NCBI GenBank assembly: GCA_003453555.1
Contig: DMLA01000224.1
Coordinates: 1-18,468 of the forward strand
Direction: 5' to 3'
From: Chloroflexota bacterium
Lineage (GTDB): Bacteria; Chloroflexota; Anaerolineae; UBA7937
Length of the DNA stretch: 18,468 nt
Shown: piece by piece, positions 6,313 through 14,854 of the stretch
Layout: every line of letters begins with the position of its first letter
How positions within the stretch are numbered: the stretch's first letter is position 1
The notes under the pieces: generated by a model
Told to the model about the DNA's origin: nothing
Database searches by the model: none
What the model saw: the letters and a program-made list of their open reading frames with translations, nothing else
Translations under genes and position numbers: made by a program

Positions 6313-7834
6313 GTGACCATGGCCAAGGATAGAACTACTCTTTCGCAAGGCGGAACCGAGGAGAGGCCAAACATTCTCTGGCTCGGTGTGGATCAGATGC
6401 GTTACGATAGTGCTGGCTGCCATGGTAACCAGATCTGCAGCACCCCGCACCTTGACAAATTGGCCAGTGAGGGTATCATTCACCAACGCCTATACTCCCT
6501 GTCCCCTCTGTTCACCCGCACGAGCTTCGATGTTCACTGGGCACTATGCGTTGAAGCACGGCGTAGGCACAAGTTGCGATTCGTACCACGCGCTGGCTAG
6601 GAATTTGCCCGATCTGGAGTCCTTGTTGCACCATCGGCTCAAGGCGCAAGGCTATCGCTGTGGCTTTGCCGGGAAATGGCACGTCGACGCAGATCTTGGA
6701 CCCGTAGATCACGGCTTCGAAGGGATGAACCTTCCAGGCTACGGCGACCTGAAGCAGGAACCACAGTTTCAGCGCTATTTGCGAGCTAACGGCCTGAGCT
6801 ACGGGTCCATCCAGGAGCCGATCTATGCCAATCCGGGCAAACAGACATTGTCTGCGGGGCGGTGGAACGGCCCGGTTGAATCCACGCCAACGCACTACCT
6901 GGCAGATTACACCACTGACATGCTCACTCGCTTCGCCGCGGACGGACAACCTTTTTTCTTGACATGTCAGTTCTGGGGTCCCCATAGTCCCTACTTGCCC
7001 TCGCCCGAGTTTGCTGGCCGGCACGATCCCCGCGCCATTCCGCCCTGGATCAACTTCGATGATGACCATCAGGGGAAACCTGACAGTGTGACACGCTTCA
7101 ATTCAGACTTTTATCGTACATTTGCCAACTACAGGTGGTCGGACTGGCAGCAGGTTATCGCTTTTTGCTACGATTTCACCACGATGATAGATGCGCAGAT
7201 TGGTCGCATCGTGGATCGATTGGATCAGCTTGGGGTGGCGGAGAACACAATAGTCATCTTTGAGTCAGATCACGGCGACTCGCTTGGCTGCCACCATGGG
7301 CTTTTCGACAAGGGCCACATGTACCAGGAGGATTATCGCATACCGTTACTCGTCCGGTGGCCGGCGAGGGTTTGCGCTGGCACGAAGTGTGACGAACTGG
7401 TCTACAACATGGACCTGATGCCAATCATCCTGGACATCATAGGGCAACCAGACGACCTCTTGGATGGCAAATCATTCCTGCCATGCCTGGGGGGTACTCC
7501 CCAGGCTGGACGCGATGCTATCTATTTGGAGTTCCATGGCCTGAAATACCTCTACTCACAGCGGGCGGTTGTCACCAAGGAGGGGTACAAGTACATCTTT
7601 ACGCCTGGCGATCAGGACGAGTTCTACGATCTCAACCAAGACCCAGGCGAACTGCATAATGTGATAGCGGTGGATAGTTATCGGGAGAGGGTCGAGGACC
7701 TACGGCATAAGATGATGGAAATGGCAGGGCAGGTGGGCGACCCCCTCGCAGATTGCATCTGCAAGTTATTCGGTCATTGGGACAAGGCTTCCAAGACGGC
7801 AGATCCGTCGGACCCAGTGCGCTATAGACTATAG
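6313..7834 (+). CDS. Cys-type sulfatase (arylsulfatase family), interrupted by one frameshift
   Basis: Sulfatases hydrolyse sulfate esters using formylglycine made from Cys or Ser. The first part (GTG 6313 or ATG 6319) reads NILWLGVDQMRYDSAGCHG, with the first metal Asp, up to LDKLASEG. From about 6476 the sequence continues in the next frame with FTNAYTPCPLCSPARASMFTGHY, where CSPAR (Cys codon 6509-6511) is the CxPxR formylglycine motif. Downstream in that frame are FAGKWH, GPHSPY, FESDHGD and a typical C-terminus (FYDLNQDPGELHN). All catalytic residues are present if the frames are joined, giving ~507 codons, a normal length. The break lies between 6471 and 6479 with no homopolymer or slippery site. 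No signal peptide, so cytoplasmic unless the start is wrong. It is either a recent mutation, a sequencing error or, less likely, recoding. A formylglycine-generating or anSME maturase would be needed and is not in the window. Confidence 0.85.
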
Positions 7835-7936
7835 AATTCATTGCCGACATTAAGAGGACTCCTTCCATTTCCACTTCGGCTTCACGCAAGCGACGGTTTA
7901 GCCTGAGCCCAGGAGGCTTGCTTCTCAAGGAGGCTA

Positions 7937-8845
7937 ATGCATCAACTCGATAGTCAGTTTGGGGTGTCAACTCTGTGGATGCCGCCCTCCCATGGGGAGA
8001 CGATCTTTGAGGCAATTGAAATGGCCAAGCGAGCGGGTTTCAAAGCATTTGAGATCGTTCCCCAGGTCGTGCCAAGGTTTGGTCGTCCTAGCCAATTGAT
8101 GAGCATGGGCTTCTACCCTGATGATATGGATAACTCATTCTTCGATAGGCTGGCGGAGGAGGTAGCAGATTTCTCCATGGTGACGGTTCATTCGCCCCAC
8201 GTAGATCTGAACATCGCTTCCACGAACCGAGGGATCCGAGAGGAGTCCATCCGACAGTTCTTACAACTCATCGAGATAGGACACAAGATAAGCGCCAATC
8301 CGGTCACGTTCCACCACGGCCAAGGCCTTCCTGGAGTATACATTGACGAATCTGAGTTCGGGCGAATTCTCAAACATAATGTAGATTTTGGAATAGAAGC
8401 TCTGGAACTGGGCGAGGAATATGATATTCAGTTGGGATATGAGAATTTGGGTGGGCCGACGGCACCTGTGGAAAAGGAACTTCTCCAAGCAATCCTCGAG
8501 AGGATAGGAACCCCAAGATTTGGAATTAATCTTGACATAGGTCATCTTTCCATGGTGGACGGAGAGCCAAAGGACTGGATCGTACAGTTCGGATCGCTTA
8601 TCAAAGAGGTTCACATCCATGGAACCTATTGGCGGAGGGATCGGGATCCTGCCCTAATTACCCATTCTCCATTGGAGATGGAGGATAACTTCGATTTCGC
8701 AGAAATCATGAATGAGTTGCGAGGCGTAAAGTTCTCAGGACCGATCATCTTCGAAATTCACGCGAAAGACATCCCCACCTACTTGGATTTTGCAACTAGA
8801 GGAAAGGAAATGTTGAAATCATCTTGCGGAGATGGCCTCTTATGA
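7937..8845 (+). CDS. Xylose-isomerase-like TIM-barrel (AP endonuclease 2 family) sugar epimerase/isomerase
   Basis: 302 aa, ATG after AAGGAGG with 4-nt spacing, the strongest ribosome binding site in the operon. The fold family covers sugar or inosose isomerases, epimerases and dehydratases, hydroxypyruvate isomerase and endonuclease IV. Metal ligands in the usual order: E169 (GYENLG), D200 and H203 (NLDIGH), H226/H228 (EVHIHG) and E273 (IFEIH); HSPH at 85-88 is the typical N-terminal histidine strand. All ligands are intact. Endonuclease IV would have additional Zn histidines and is unlikely here. It is preceded by ~100 bp without a gene, the only real gap in this half of the operon. From here to 9933 codon usage looks more A/T-rich than in the genes on either side (by eye). 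Confidence 0.85.
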   Translation: MHQLDSQFGVSTLWMPPSHGETIFEAIEMAKRAGFKAFEIVPQVVPRFGRPSQLMSMGFYPDDMDNSFFDRLAEEVADFSMVTVHSPHVDLNIASTNRGIREESIRQFLQLIEIGHKISANPVTFHHGQGLPGVYIDESEFGRILKHNVDFGIEALELGEEYDIQLGYENLGGPTAPVEKELLQAILERIGTPRFGINLDIGHLSMVDGEPKDWIVQFGSLIKEVHIHGTYWRRDRDPALITHSPLEMEDNFDFAEIMNELRGVKFSGPIIFEIHAKDIPTYLDFATRGKEMLKSSCGDGLL

Positions 8846-9933
8846 ACTCGAAGCTCAGGGTCAAGATGGCCTTGAATCATGAAGAGCCCGATAGGGTTCC
8901 TGCCAGCTTCTCTGCCGCTCCCTGGGTTGTGGAGCGGTTAAAGGATTATCTCAATGTGCAGACGGATCGGGACTTGCTCGAGGCCTTGCACACCGATGTT
9001 TTCGATATGCGGGGTATTGATCATAGGGGAGCAGTATCCCCTAGATACATTGGCCCTGACGATCTAGGTATCCCGATGGATTGGAACGGAGATGTGTTAG
9101 CGCTGTTTGGATACAGAGAGACGATTGTTGAAACAGATTATGGGAAGATGTACTCGCAAGGAGAGGCCAACTTATCGGAAACGAGAGATATAGAGGATCT
9201 CCGAAATCATCCCTGGCCAACCCCGGATTGGTTCGACTACTCTATGGTGCGTGAGCAATTGGAAGAATGGTCCGATTTTGCGATTGCTTGTACCGGGTGT
9301 TCCGTGTTCCAGCATCCGACTTTCTTGCGGGGAATGGATAAGTTACTGATGGATATGGCAGTAGCACCGGAAATGGCCGAGTTTGTATTTGATAAATTCA
9401 CCGACTTTTACTATGAGTACTATCGCCGGATATTTGAAAATGCCGGGGATCTCATAGACATTTTTAGAATCGCTGACGATCTTGGTACGCAGAACAGTCT
9501 TTTGATAAGCCCACGGATGATAGAGCGTTTCTTTGCGCCGCGCCTAAAACGCTTCACCGATCTCGCTAAGGAACATGATATTAAGGTTTTACTCCACTCC
9601 GATGGAAGTATTCGTCAGATCATCCCGAGATTGATCGAGCTCGGAGTGGATATATTGGATCCAATCCAACCCGAAGCCAAGGATATGAATCCGGCAGAGA
9701 TCAAGAGAGAGTTCGGCGATCGACTATGCCTACAGGGGGGAATCAGTGTGCAAGACGTCCTTTCTAAGGGCATGGTACAGGATGTAAAAGAGGAGGTCAA
9801 GAGGAGGATTGACCAACTGGCCCCGGGAGGCGGTTACATTCTATCTCCTGGTCATCCCGTCCTTCAGGTAGACGTACCCGTCGAGAACATCGCGGCGATG
9901 TACGAGACGGGCTTTGAATACGGTAGGTATTAG
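8842..9933 (+). CDS. Uroporphyrinogen decarboxylase-superfamily protein, HSDG type
   Basis: 363 aa. I chose ATG at 8842, overlapping the previous TGA (ATGA coupling), because MNSKLRVKMALNHEEPDRVP is the canonical N-terminus; an earlier GTG/ATG-type codon at 8824 adds only six non-conserved residues. The C-terminal barrel reads LLHSDGSIRQIIPRLIELGVDILDPIQP. Here the methyltransferase HxCG motif is replaced by H252-S-D-G255, so the thiol/zinc Cys of MtaA is missing. This subgroup is frequent in catabolic clusters beside TIM-barrel and FAD enzymes and has no settled function. It differs clearly from the 4462-5601 protein, so they are not recent duplicates and likely do different chemistry. Confidence 0.85.
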   Translation: MNSKLRVKMALNHEEPDRVPASFSAAPWVVERLKDYLNVQTDRDLLEALHTDVFDMRGIDHRGAVSPRYIGPDDLGIPMDWNGDVLALFGYRETIVETDYGKMYSQGEANLSETRDIEDLRNHPWPTPDWFDYSMVREQLEEWSDFAIACTGCSVFQHPTFLRGMDKLLMDMAVAPEMAEFVFDKFTDFYYEYYRRIFENAGDLIDIFRIADDLGTQNSLLISPRMIERFFAPRLKRFTDLAKEHDIKVLLHSDGSIRQIIPRLIELGVDILDPIQPEAKDMNPAEIKREFGDRLCLQGGISVQDVLSKGMVQDVKEEVKRRIDQLAPGGGYILSPGHPVLQVDVPVENIAAMYETGFEYGRY

Positions 9934-9938
9934 GCCCT

Positions 9939-10345
9939 ATGACCTTGACACCTAGAGACAGAGTGCTGATGGCCCTCGAGCACCGTCAGCCGGACCTGGT
10001 GCCGTTAGACTTAGGTGGTTCCTTTGTCATAACGATTAATGTTGCGGCGTATGCGCGCCTGCGCCGCGCGCCGGGCCTGCACGGTGAGGGGCGATTGCTG
10101 CGTGAATAGATGCGGAGCGTTGTCGTTGACGAGGACGTTCGCCAGGCGCTGGGTGTGGATGTGATAGGCCTGTATGAGCGCCCGCCACACGCCACAGCCT
10201 GATCTGGAACATCCCCGTGCTGACAGGACGCTCGTTTCCGAGTGGGGCGTAACGTATCGCCAGGCAGAAGGCTTCGGTGCGCCCTACACGCCAGTATCCC
10301 ATCCGCTGGCAGATGCGACGAGCGACGAGGCATCGGTACTAACCG
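9939..10345 (+). pseudogene. Decayed third URO-D-superfamily gene
   Basis: An ATG at 9939, 5 bp after the previous stop, opens the typical URO-D start: TPRDRVLMALEHRQPDLVPLD, then LGGSFVITI and AAYARLR. TAG at 10107-10109 interrupts it. The same frame resumes with VVVDEDVRQALGVDVIGLYERPP, and the homology then moves to the next frame as SEWGVTYRQAEGFGAPYTP and HPLADATSDE (about 10240-10340). It ends there, ~230 residues short. One nonsense mutation, one frameshift and a 3' deletion make it non-functional. The next gene's ribosome binding site follows directly. Confidence 0.8.
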
Positions 10346-10370
10346 GATCCCAGATCTTGGGAGGCAATAG

Positions 10371-11771
10371 ATGTTACAGAGATTCACTACCGAGGCCCCT
10401 GTTATAGATGAAGTCGACGTGCTGGTATGCGGAGGTGGTCCTGCTGGCATCGGGGCAGCCATAGCGGCCGGACGTGAGGGAGCGAGCGTGATGCTGATTG
10501 AACAACAGGGGCAGCTTGGAGGGGTGGCCACTGGGGCGTTGGTGGGCGTGTGGCTAGGGAGCTACTCTAGGGATGGGGCTTATCCCGTGGTGGGTGGAAT
10601 CTTCAGCGAAATCGTCCACCGCCTGGTGAGTGAGGGGGCCGCCAAACCCGCGGCAGAGGACGTTGTGGGAGGCTCGCGTCACGTGGGCTATGCCCCGTGG
10701 CACGGGCGAGTGGTTCCCTTTGAGTTTGAGCCTTGTAAACGGGTATGTGAGCAAATGGCTCTGGAGGCAGGGGCGAGGATCCGCTACTTCACCCAGGTGG
10801 TGCGTCCCAAGGAAGAGGATGGCCATCTCCAAGGTGTCTTTGTCCACTCCAAGAGCGGCATGGAGTTCATCTCGGCCAAGGTGGTGGTGGACGCGACCGG
10901 CGATGCGGATGTAGCCTTCCGCGCCGGTTGCCCTGTGATGAAGGGGCGCGAGGAGGATGGTTTGATGTCACCGGTGACGACCGTCCTCGTGGTAGAGGAG
11001 GTCGACTCGGCGGCCTTTGAGTCCTATTGTCGAAAGACAGACGACTACCGATTCCGAAAGTTGATCTCTGAACTGAAAGAGAAAGAGGAGTGGCCTTTTG
11101 TCTTTGAGATCATCATTTGCTGTGAAATGGCAAGACGTGGGCGCTTCTGTGTTAACACGTTGCGTCAGACAGGCATTGACGGGACGAATGCTGACGACTT
11201 GACTCGTGGCATGATCGAGGGGCGAGCCCAGGCGGCCACTCTACTGGACCTCATGCGGCGCTATGTTCCTGGATTTGCCCGGGCCCGACTGGTACAAACC
11301 TCCAGTGTGTTGGGCGTTCGGGATACGCGGCGCATCATCGGGGACTATGTGATCACCGTGGCAGATGTAACAGAGGGTAGACATTATCCTGACACCATCG
11401 CCCTGAGCGGCTATGGCTGGGACATGGCCGATCCCAAGCGCCCTTCACATCAGTGCATGTGGGGAAAGCCGATGCGGCTGCCTTACGTAGAGATACCCTA
11501 TCGCAGTCTACTGCCTCAGGGGGTAGGGAACCTGCTGGTCGGCGGGCGTTGCGTCTCAGCTGAGTGGGACGCACTGGGGCCAGTGCGTATTATGCCAGCT
11601 TGCTTTGCCATGGGGCAGGCCGCTGGGACCGCAGCAGCGATGGCGGCTCAATGCGGGATAACTATGCGGGATGTTAGCGTTTCAGCATTGCGCGAACGCC
11701 TGGTGGCGCAAGGCGCTATTCTAACACCTGATGGTGGGTCAATAAGGCCCGTTTCACGCGTTGCTCGCTAA
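10371..11771 (+). CDS. FAD-dependent oxidoreductase (FAD_oxidored family)
   Basis: 466 aa, ATG after GGGAGG at 7-nt spacing. The N-terminal Rossmann dinucleotide motif is VLVCGGGPAGIGAA (17-30) with the acidic residue E44 ending strand 2. GQLGGVATGALVG follows, as usual in this family, and the second FAD motif DATGDADVA spans 174-182. The C-terminal FAD motif is VGGRCVSAEWDALGPVRIMPACFAMGQAAGTAA. The cytoplasmic enzyme would oxidise a hydroxyl or amine group of the pathway substrate, or reduce a C=C bond; the electron acceptor is unknown. No signal peptide. It follows a ruined URO-D gene and precedes a ruined copy of its own 3' end. Intact otherwise. Confidence 0.88.
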   Translation: MLQRFTTEAPVIDEVDVLVCGGGPAGIGAAIAAGREGASVMLIEQQGQLGGVATGALVGVWLGSYSRDGAYPVVGGIFSEIVHRLVSEGAAKPAAEDVVGGSRHVGYAPWHGRVVPFEFEPCKRVCEQMALEAGARIRYFTQVVRPKEEDGHLQGVFVHSKSGMEFISAKVVVDATGDADVAFRAGCPVMKGREEDGLMSPVTTVLVVEEVDSAAFESYCRKTDDYRFRKLISELKEKEEWPFVFEIIICCEMARRGRFCVNTLRQTGIDGTNADDLTRGMIEGRAQAATLLDLMRRYVPGFARARLVQTSSVLGVRDTRRIIGDYVITVADVTEGRHYPDTIALSGYGWDMADPKRPSHQCMWGKPMRLPYVEIPYRSLLPQGVGNLLVGGRCVSAEWDALGPVRIMPACFAMGQAAGTAAAMAAQCGITMRDVSVSALRERLVAQGAILTPDGGSIRPVSRVAR

Positions 11772-11793
11772 CCGCAGCTCGGACGAGAGCCGG

Positions 11794-11997
11794 ATGGTTG
11801 AGAATCTGATCGTGGCCGGACGCTGCATATCAGCGGCTTGGGATGCGTTTGGTCGGTTGGGGATCATGCCGGCCTGTTTCACCATGGGGCAGGCCGCTGG
11901 GACCGCAGCGGAAATGGCATTGGAGCGGGGGGTAACCTGCGCCGGGTGGATGTAGGAGCGCTACGAGAGGCCTTGGTTGAATAGGATGCCATTGTGG
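11794..11997 (+). pseudogene. C-terminal remnant of a second FAD-dependent oxidoreductase
   Basis: ENLIVAGRCISAAWDAFGRLGIMPACFTMGQAAGTAAEM repeats the end of the preceding oxidoreductase with many substitutions. After a frame change it continues as LRRVDVGALREALVE, then TAG, then DAIV, again parallel to the intact gene's tail. A 28-bp stretch is identical between 11608-11635 and 11882-11909. The rest has diverged, so this was a paralogue in tandem, or a partial duplication, that has decayed. It has no N-terminal FAD domain and cannot be functional. Confidence 0.8.
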
Positions 11998-12062
11998 CTC
12001 CCTCCAAGGAAAGTGGTTGTTCCTGAGAGGTGTTTGGGCTGCGTATTGGTCGAAAGGAGGTG

Positions 12063-12080
12063 ATGCGTACGGTTCAGTAG
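12063..12080 (+). other. Five-codon mini-ORF with a strong ribosome binding site
   Basis: AAAGGAGG (12053-12060) is followed after two bases by ATG and codons for MRTVQ, then TAG. It lies in the leader 56 bp upstream of the transporter lipoprotein start. It could be the surviving start of a deleted gene, a leader peptide, or chance. The spacing to ATG is shorter than ideal. Confidence 0.25.
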
Positions 12081-12135
12081 GCGATGTTCAGAATTTCAGT
12101 CTGCGCACGATCTATAGCAAGAAAGGGGAGGTAAG

Positions 12136-13770
12136 ATGAAGCGCAACAAGTGGTTTGTTATCTTGTCTTTGGTGGTGCTCTGTGCTTTGCTTGCAAACTG
12201 CGCGCCAGCTCCGACCCCGGTGCCGCCGACCGCGACGCTGCCGCCAACGCCTACAGAGGAGGTGCCTCAAGTCTACATCGAGGGCTGGCTGGCCGGTTGC
12301 GCTACCAGGGGCAGCCTGGAGACCACCTGCACCCACCGCCTGGACATCACGGTGAACGAGCCCCTGGCGGCTATCACCTGGCAGGGCGGGTTGCAGCCCC
12401 TCCTGGCGGAGAGCTGGGATATGGAGGAAGGCGGCAAAGTCTGGATTTTCCACCTGCGCGAGGTAAATTGGCACGACGGCGAGCCCTTCACCGCAGATGA
12501 CGTGGTCTTCAGCTACAACGCCTATGCTAACCCCAAGGTCGGTTCTCGCTGGGCCAGCAAGGCCAGCAGCATCCTGGGCTACGACGAGTTCCAGGCCGGC
12601 GAGGCCGATAGCCTGGCCGGTGTCACGGCTGTGGACGAGCACACAGCCCGCGTCGAGTTGAAGGAAGCAGTCCCCTTGTGGGTGAACCTGGAGCAGATCT
12701 TCCTGGTGATCTTCCCCGAACACATCCTCGGCGATGTGGCCCCGGAGGAGCTGATCGCCCACGAATACTGGGCGAACCGGATCGGGACCGGCCCCTTCAA
12801 GTGGTCGAGGTATGAACCCGATCAATACATCGAGTTGGTGCGCAACGAGGACTGGTACCTCGGCGCGCCCAAGCTAGAGAAGATCATCTACCGCTTCTAC
12901 GCCGACGCAGCCACCCACGTGGCCGCTTTGGAGGCCGGCGAGATCGACACCACCGCCTACGAAACCACCCTCATCTCGGTGCACGACGTCGATCGCCTGG
13001 ACGCCGTTGAGGGGATTGATGTTGTGATCATGGAGAAGGGGTCGCCCACCTTCATCCGCTTCAATCATGACAAAGAGTGGGCTGACGTAAGGATCCGCCA
13101 GGCCATCCGCTATGCCATCGACGTAGACTCGCTGCTGGAGACGGTCTATCCGGGTGCCCGCGCGGCTTGGACCATGTTCCCACATGCCTGGGCTGTCCCC
13201 GATGGTCTGAACGAGTACGAGTACAATCCCGACAAGGCCCGGGAACTGTTGGCCGAGGTCGGCTGGGACCCCGACCGCGAAGGGGACTTTGTCTACCACT
13301 ATGGCGACCAACTCAACCAGGATCTGATCGTCGCCATCCAGGCGTATCTGGCGGACGTTGGCCTGAAGATCGCGCCGCGCTACGTGGACCCGCCGACGAT
13401 CTGGGAGCTCTTCGAGAGCGGCGAGTTCGACCTGGGCTACTTTGCCCTTGGGCAAGGGGTGGACCCGGCGACGGGGCAGCCGGCAGTTGAATGCGGCAAT
13501 ATCATCGCCCAGGGCTACTGCAACGAGGAACTGGAGGCCCTCTTCGCCGAAGGTCTGACCAAGACCTCCCGGGAGGAACGGCAGCCCATATACCAAGAGA
13601 TTAGCCGCATCCTCAATGAGGAACAGCCCTCCGTCTGGTTGTGGTACGACGTCCGCCCGCTCGGATTCAACCGGCGCGTGCGGGGTCCTTACGAGCATTA
13701 CAAGGAGCAGGGGATCATCTACTTCAACCTGCCGGTCTACAACGAGATCGAGAAGTGGTACGTCGAGTAA
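12136..13770 (+). CDS. ABC transporter substrate-binding lipoprotein, family 5 (peptide/nickel/oligosaccharide)
   Basis: 544 aa, ATG after AAGGGGAGGT. Signal peptide: positively charged MKRNK, a hydrophobic stretch, lipobox LANC with Cys22 as the lipidated residue. Next comes a low-complexity Pro/Thr linker (PTPVPPTATLPPTPTEE), a style common in Chloroflexota. Family 5 landmarks: LAESWDMEEGGKVWIFHLRE, VNWHDGEPFTADDVVFSYNAY, GTGPFKWSRYEPDQYIELVRN, RQAIRYAIDVDSL and the C-terminal ILNEEQPSVWLWYD. It acts outside the membrane, delivering substrate to the two permeases encoded next. Family 5 proteins bind peptides, opines, nickel or oligosaccharides, so the ligand cannot be told. The gene is visibly more GC-rich than the permease genes after it (by eye). 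Confidence 0.93.
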   Translation: MKRNKWFVILSLVVLCALLANCAPAPTPVPPTATLPPTPTEEVPQVYIEGWLAGCATRGSLETTCTHRLDITVNEPLAAITWQGGLQPLLAESWDMEEGGKVWIFHLREVNWHDGEPFTADDVVFSYNAYANPKVGSRWASKASSILGYDEFQAGEADSLAGVTAVDEHTARVELKEAVPLWVNLEQIFLVIFPEHILGDVAPEELIAHEYWANRIGTGPFKWSRYEPDQYIELVRNEDWYLGAPKLEKIIYRFYADAATHVAALEAGEIDTTAYETTLISVHDVDRLDAVEGIDVVIMEKGSPTFIRFNHDKEWADVRIRQAIRYAIDVDSLLETVYPGARAAWTMFPHAWAVPDGLNEYEYNPDKARELLAEVGWDPDREGDFVYHYGDQLNQDLIVAIQAYLADVGLKIAPRYVDPPTIWELFESGEFDLGYFALGQGVDPATGQPAVECGNIIAQGYCNEELEALFAEGLTKTSREERQPIYQEISRILNEEQPSVWLWYDVRPLGFNRRVRGPYEHYKEQGIIYFNLPVYNEIEKWYVE

Positions 13771-13784
13771 TGGCCTGATGGGCG

Positions 13785-13819
13785 GGAGGTGGATGAGCGG
13801 GGATCGCTCATCCACCTCC
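13785..13819 (+). terminator. Perfect 15-bp hairpin between lipoprotein and permease genes (attenuator/RNA-stability element)
   Basis: GGAGGTGGATGAGCG (13785-13799) and its exact complement CGCTCATCCACCTCC (13805-13819) enclose a GGGAT loop. What follows is GTCTTTGGGGG, not a strong U-run, so it is more likely a leaky terminator or 3'-end stabiliser. Such elements let the binding protein be made in excess over the permeases. It lies 17 bp before the permease ATG. Confidence 0.7.
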
Positions 13820-13835
13820 GTCTTTGGGGGCTGAG

Positions 13836-14792
13836 ATGACCCAGTACATTATCCGTCGGGTGTTGATCAGTATTCCGCTACTGTTTGGTATTACCCTCAT
13901 CATTTTCGCACTTGCTAATCTGATGCCAGGTGATGCCTTGACGGCTATGATAACCGATGAAGCACCGATCAGTGGCGAGACTCTTGCGGTACGGCGGGCA
14001 CAACTGGGATTGGATAAGCCGATACCGATTCAATACTTGATCTGGATTCGGGAACTCGCTCAGGGTAATCTGGGATATTCCTTTGTGATCCATATTCCCA
14101 TCGGTCCCACCATCGCCAGGCGTGTGCCTGCGACTCTGGAGTTGATGGGGCTCTCGCTATTGTTTTCCATCATCATCGGTGTCAGCCTCGGCGTGATCTC
14201 TGCCCTCAAACAGTATAGTGTATTGGACTACATCTTGACAGTCCTGGGTTTTGCAGGTTCGTCTATACCAATCTTTTTTCTGGGGCTGCTACTGATTGAT
14301 ATCTTCGCTTTAACGCTTGGCTGGCTTCCCCCCTCCGGAATAGGCACTGCAGGGGAGGCTTTTTCGCTCAAGGACAATCTGAAACACTTGCTGTTGCCGG
14401 CCCTCTCTTTGGGGGTGCTGCGCACGGCGGTGTTCATGCGCTATACTCGGGCCAGCATGTTGGAAGTGCTCCGAAGTGAATACATGACGACAGCCCGCGC
14501 TAAAGGGCTTCGCGAGAGGACCGTGGTGATTCGTCACGGTTTTCGGAATGCACTGATGCCCATCATCACCATCATCGGGCTAAATCTGCCTGTCCTCTTT
14601 GGCGGTGCTGTGATTATTGAGACGGTTTTCCAGTGGCCAGGTATGGGGCTGCTATACATCACGGCTGTGCGGCAGCGTGATTATCCGATGATCATGGGGT
14701 TGGCCCTGATTTCAAGCGTCGCGGTTCTGCTTAGCAACTTGTTGACCGACATCGCCTATGCCTTTGCCGATCCACGTATCCGCTACGATTGA
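13836..14792 (+). CDS. ABC transporter permease, DppB/OppB type
   Basis: Start placed at ATG 13836 (MTQYIIRRVLISIPLLFG, canonical for the family) rather than TTG 13824, which adds four residues and lies too near the hairpin. 318 aa with about six membrane segments. The first helix, ending in FALANLMPGD, is typical of DppB. The cytoplasmic EAA loop that docks the ATPase is intact: EYMTTARAKGLRERTVVIRHG, followed by FRNALMPIITIIGLNLP. It forms the heterodimeric membrane channel with the next gene product. The late helices (WPGMGLLYI) are standard. No anomalies seen. Confidence 0.93.
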   Translation: MTQYIIRRVLISIPLLFGITLIIFALANLMPGDALTAMITDEAPISGETLAVRRAQLGLDKPIPIQYLIWIRELAQGNLGYSFVIHIPIGPTIARRVPATLELMGLSLLFSIIIGVSLGVISALKQYSVLDYILTVLGFAGSSIPIFFLGLLLIDIFALTLGWLPPSGIGTAGEAFSLKDNLKHLLLPALSLGVLRTAVFMRYTRASMLEVLRSEYMTTARAKGLRERTVVIRHGFRNALMPIITIIGLNLPVLFGGAVIIETVFQWPGMGLLYITAVRQRDYPMIMGLALISSVAVLLSNLLTDIAYAFADPRIRYD

Positions 14793-14854
14793 CCGCAAGT
14801 TGTCCCTCGCTGATAGGCAGGCAGCGTGAACCCGTAGGGGGGAAAGACAGAAGT

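Noticed and set aside
12112..12825. Long minus-strand frame opposite the transporter lipoprotein gene
   Set aside because: Shadow of a GC-rich coding strand; its translation has no family features and the plus strand is clearly coding. The same applies to the frame at 12874-13815.
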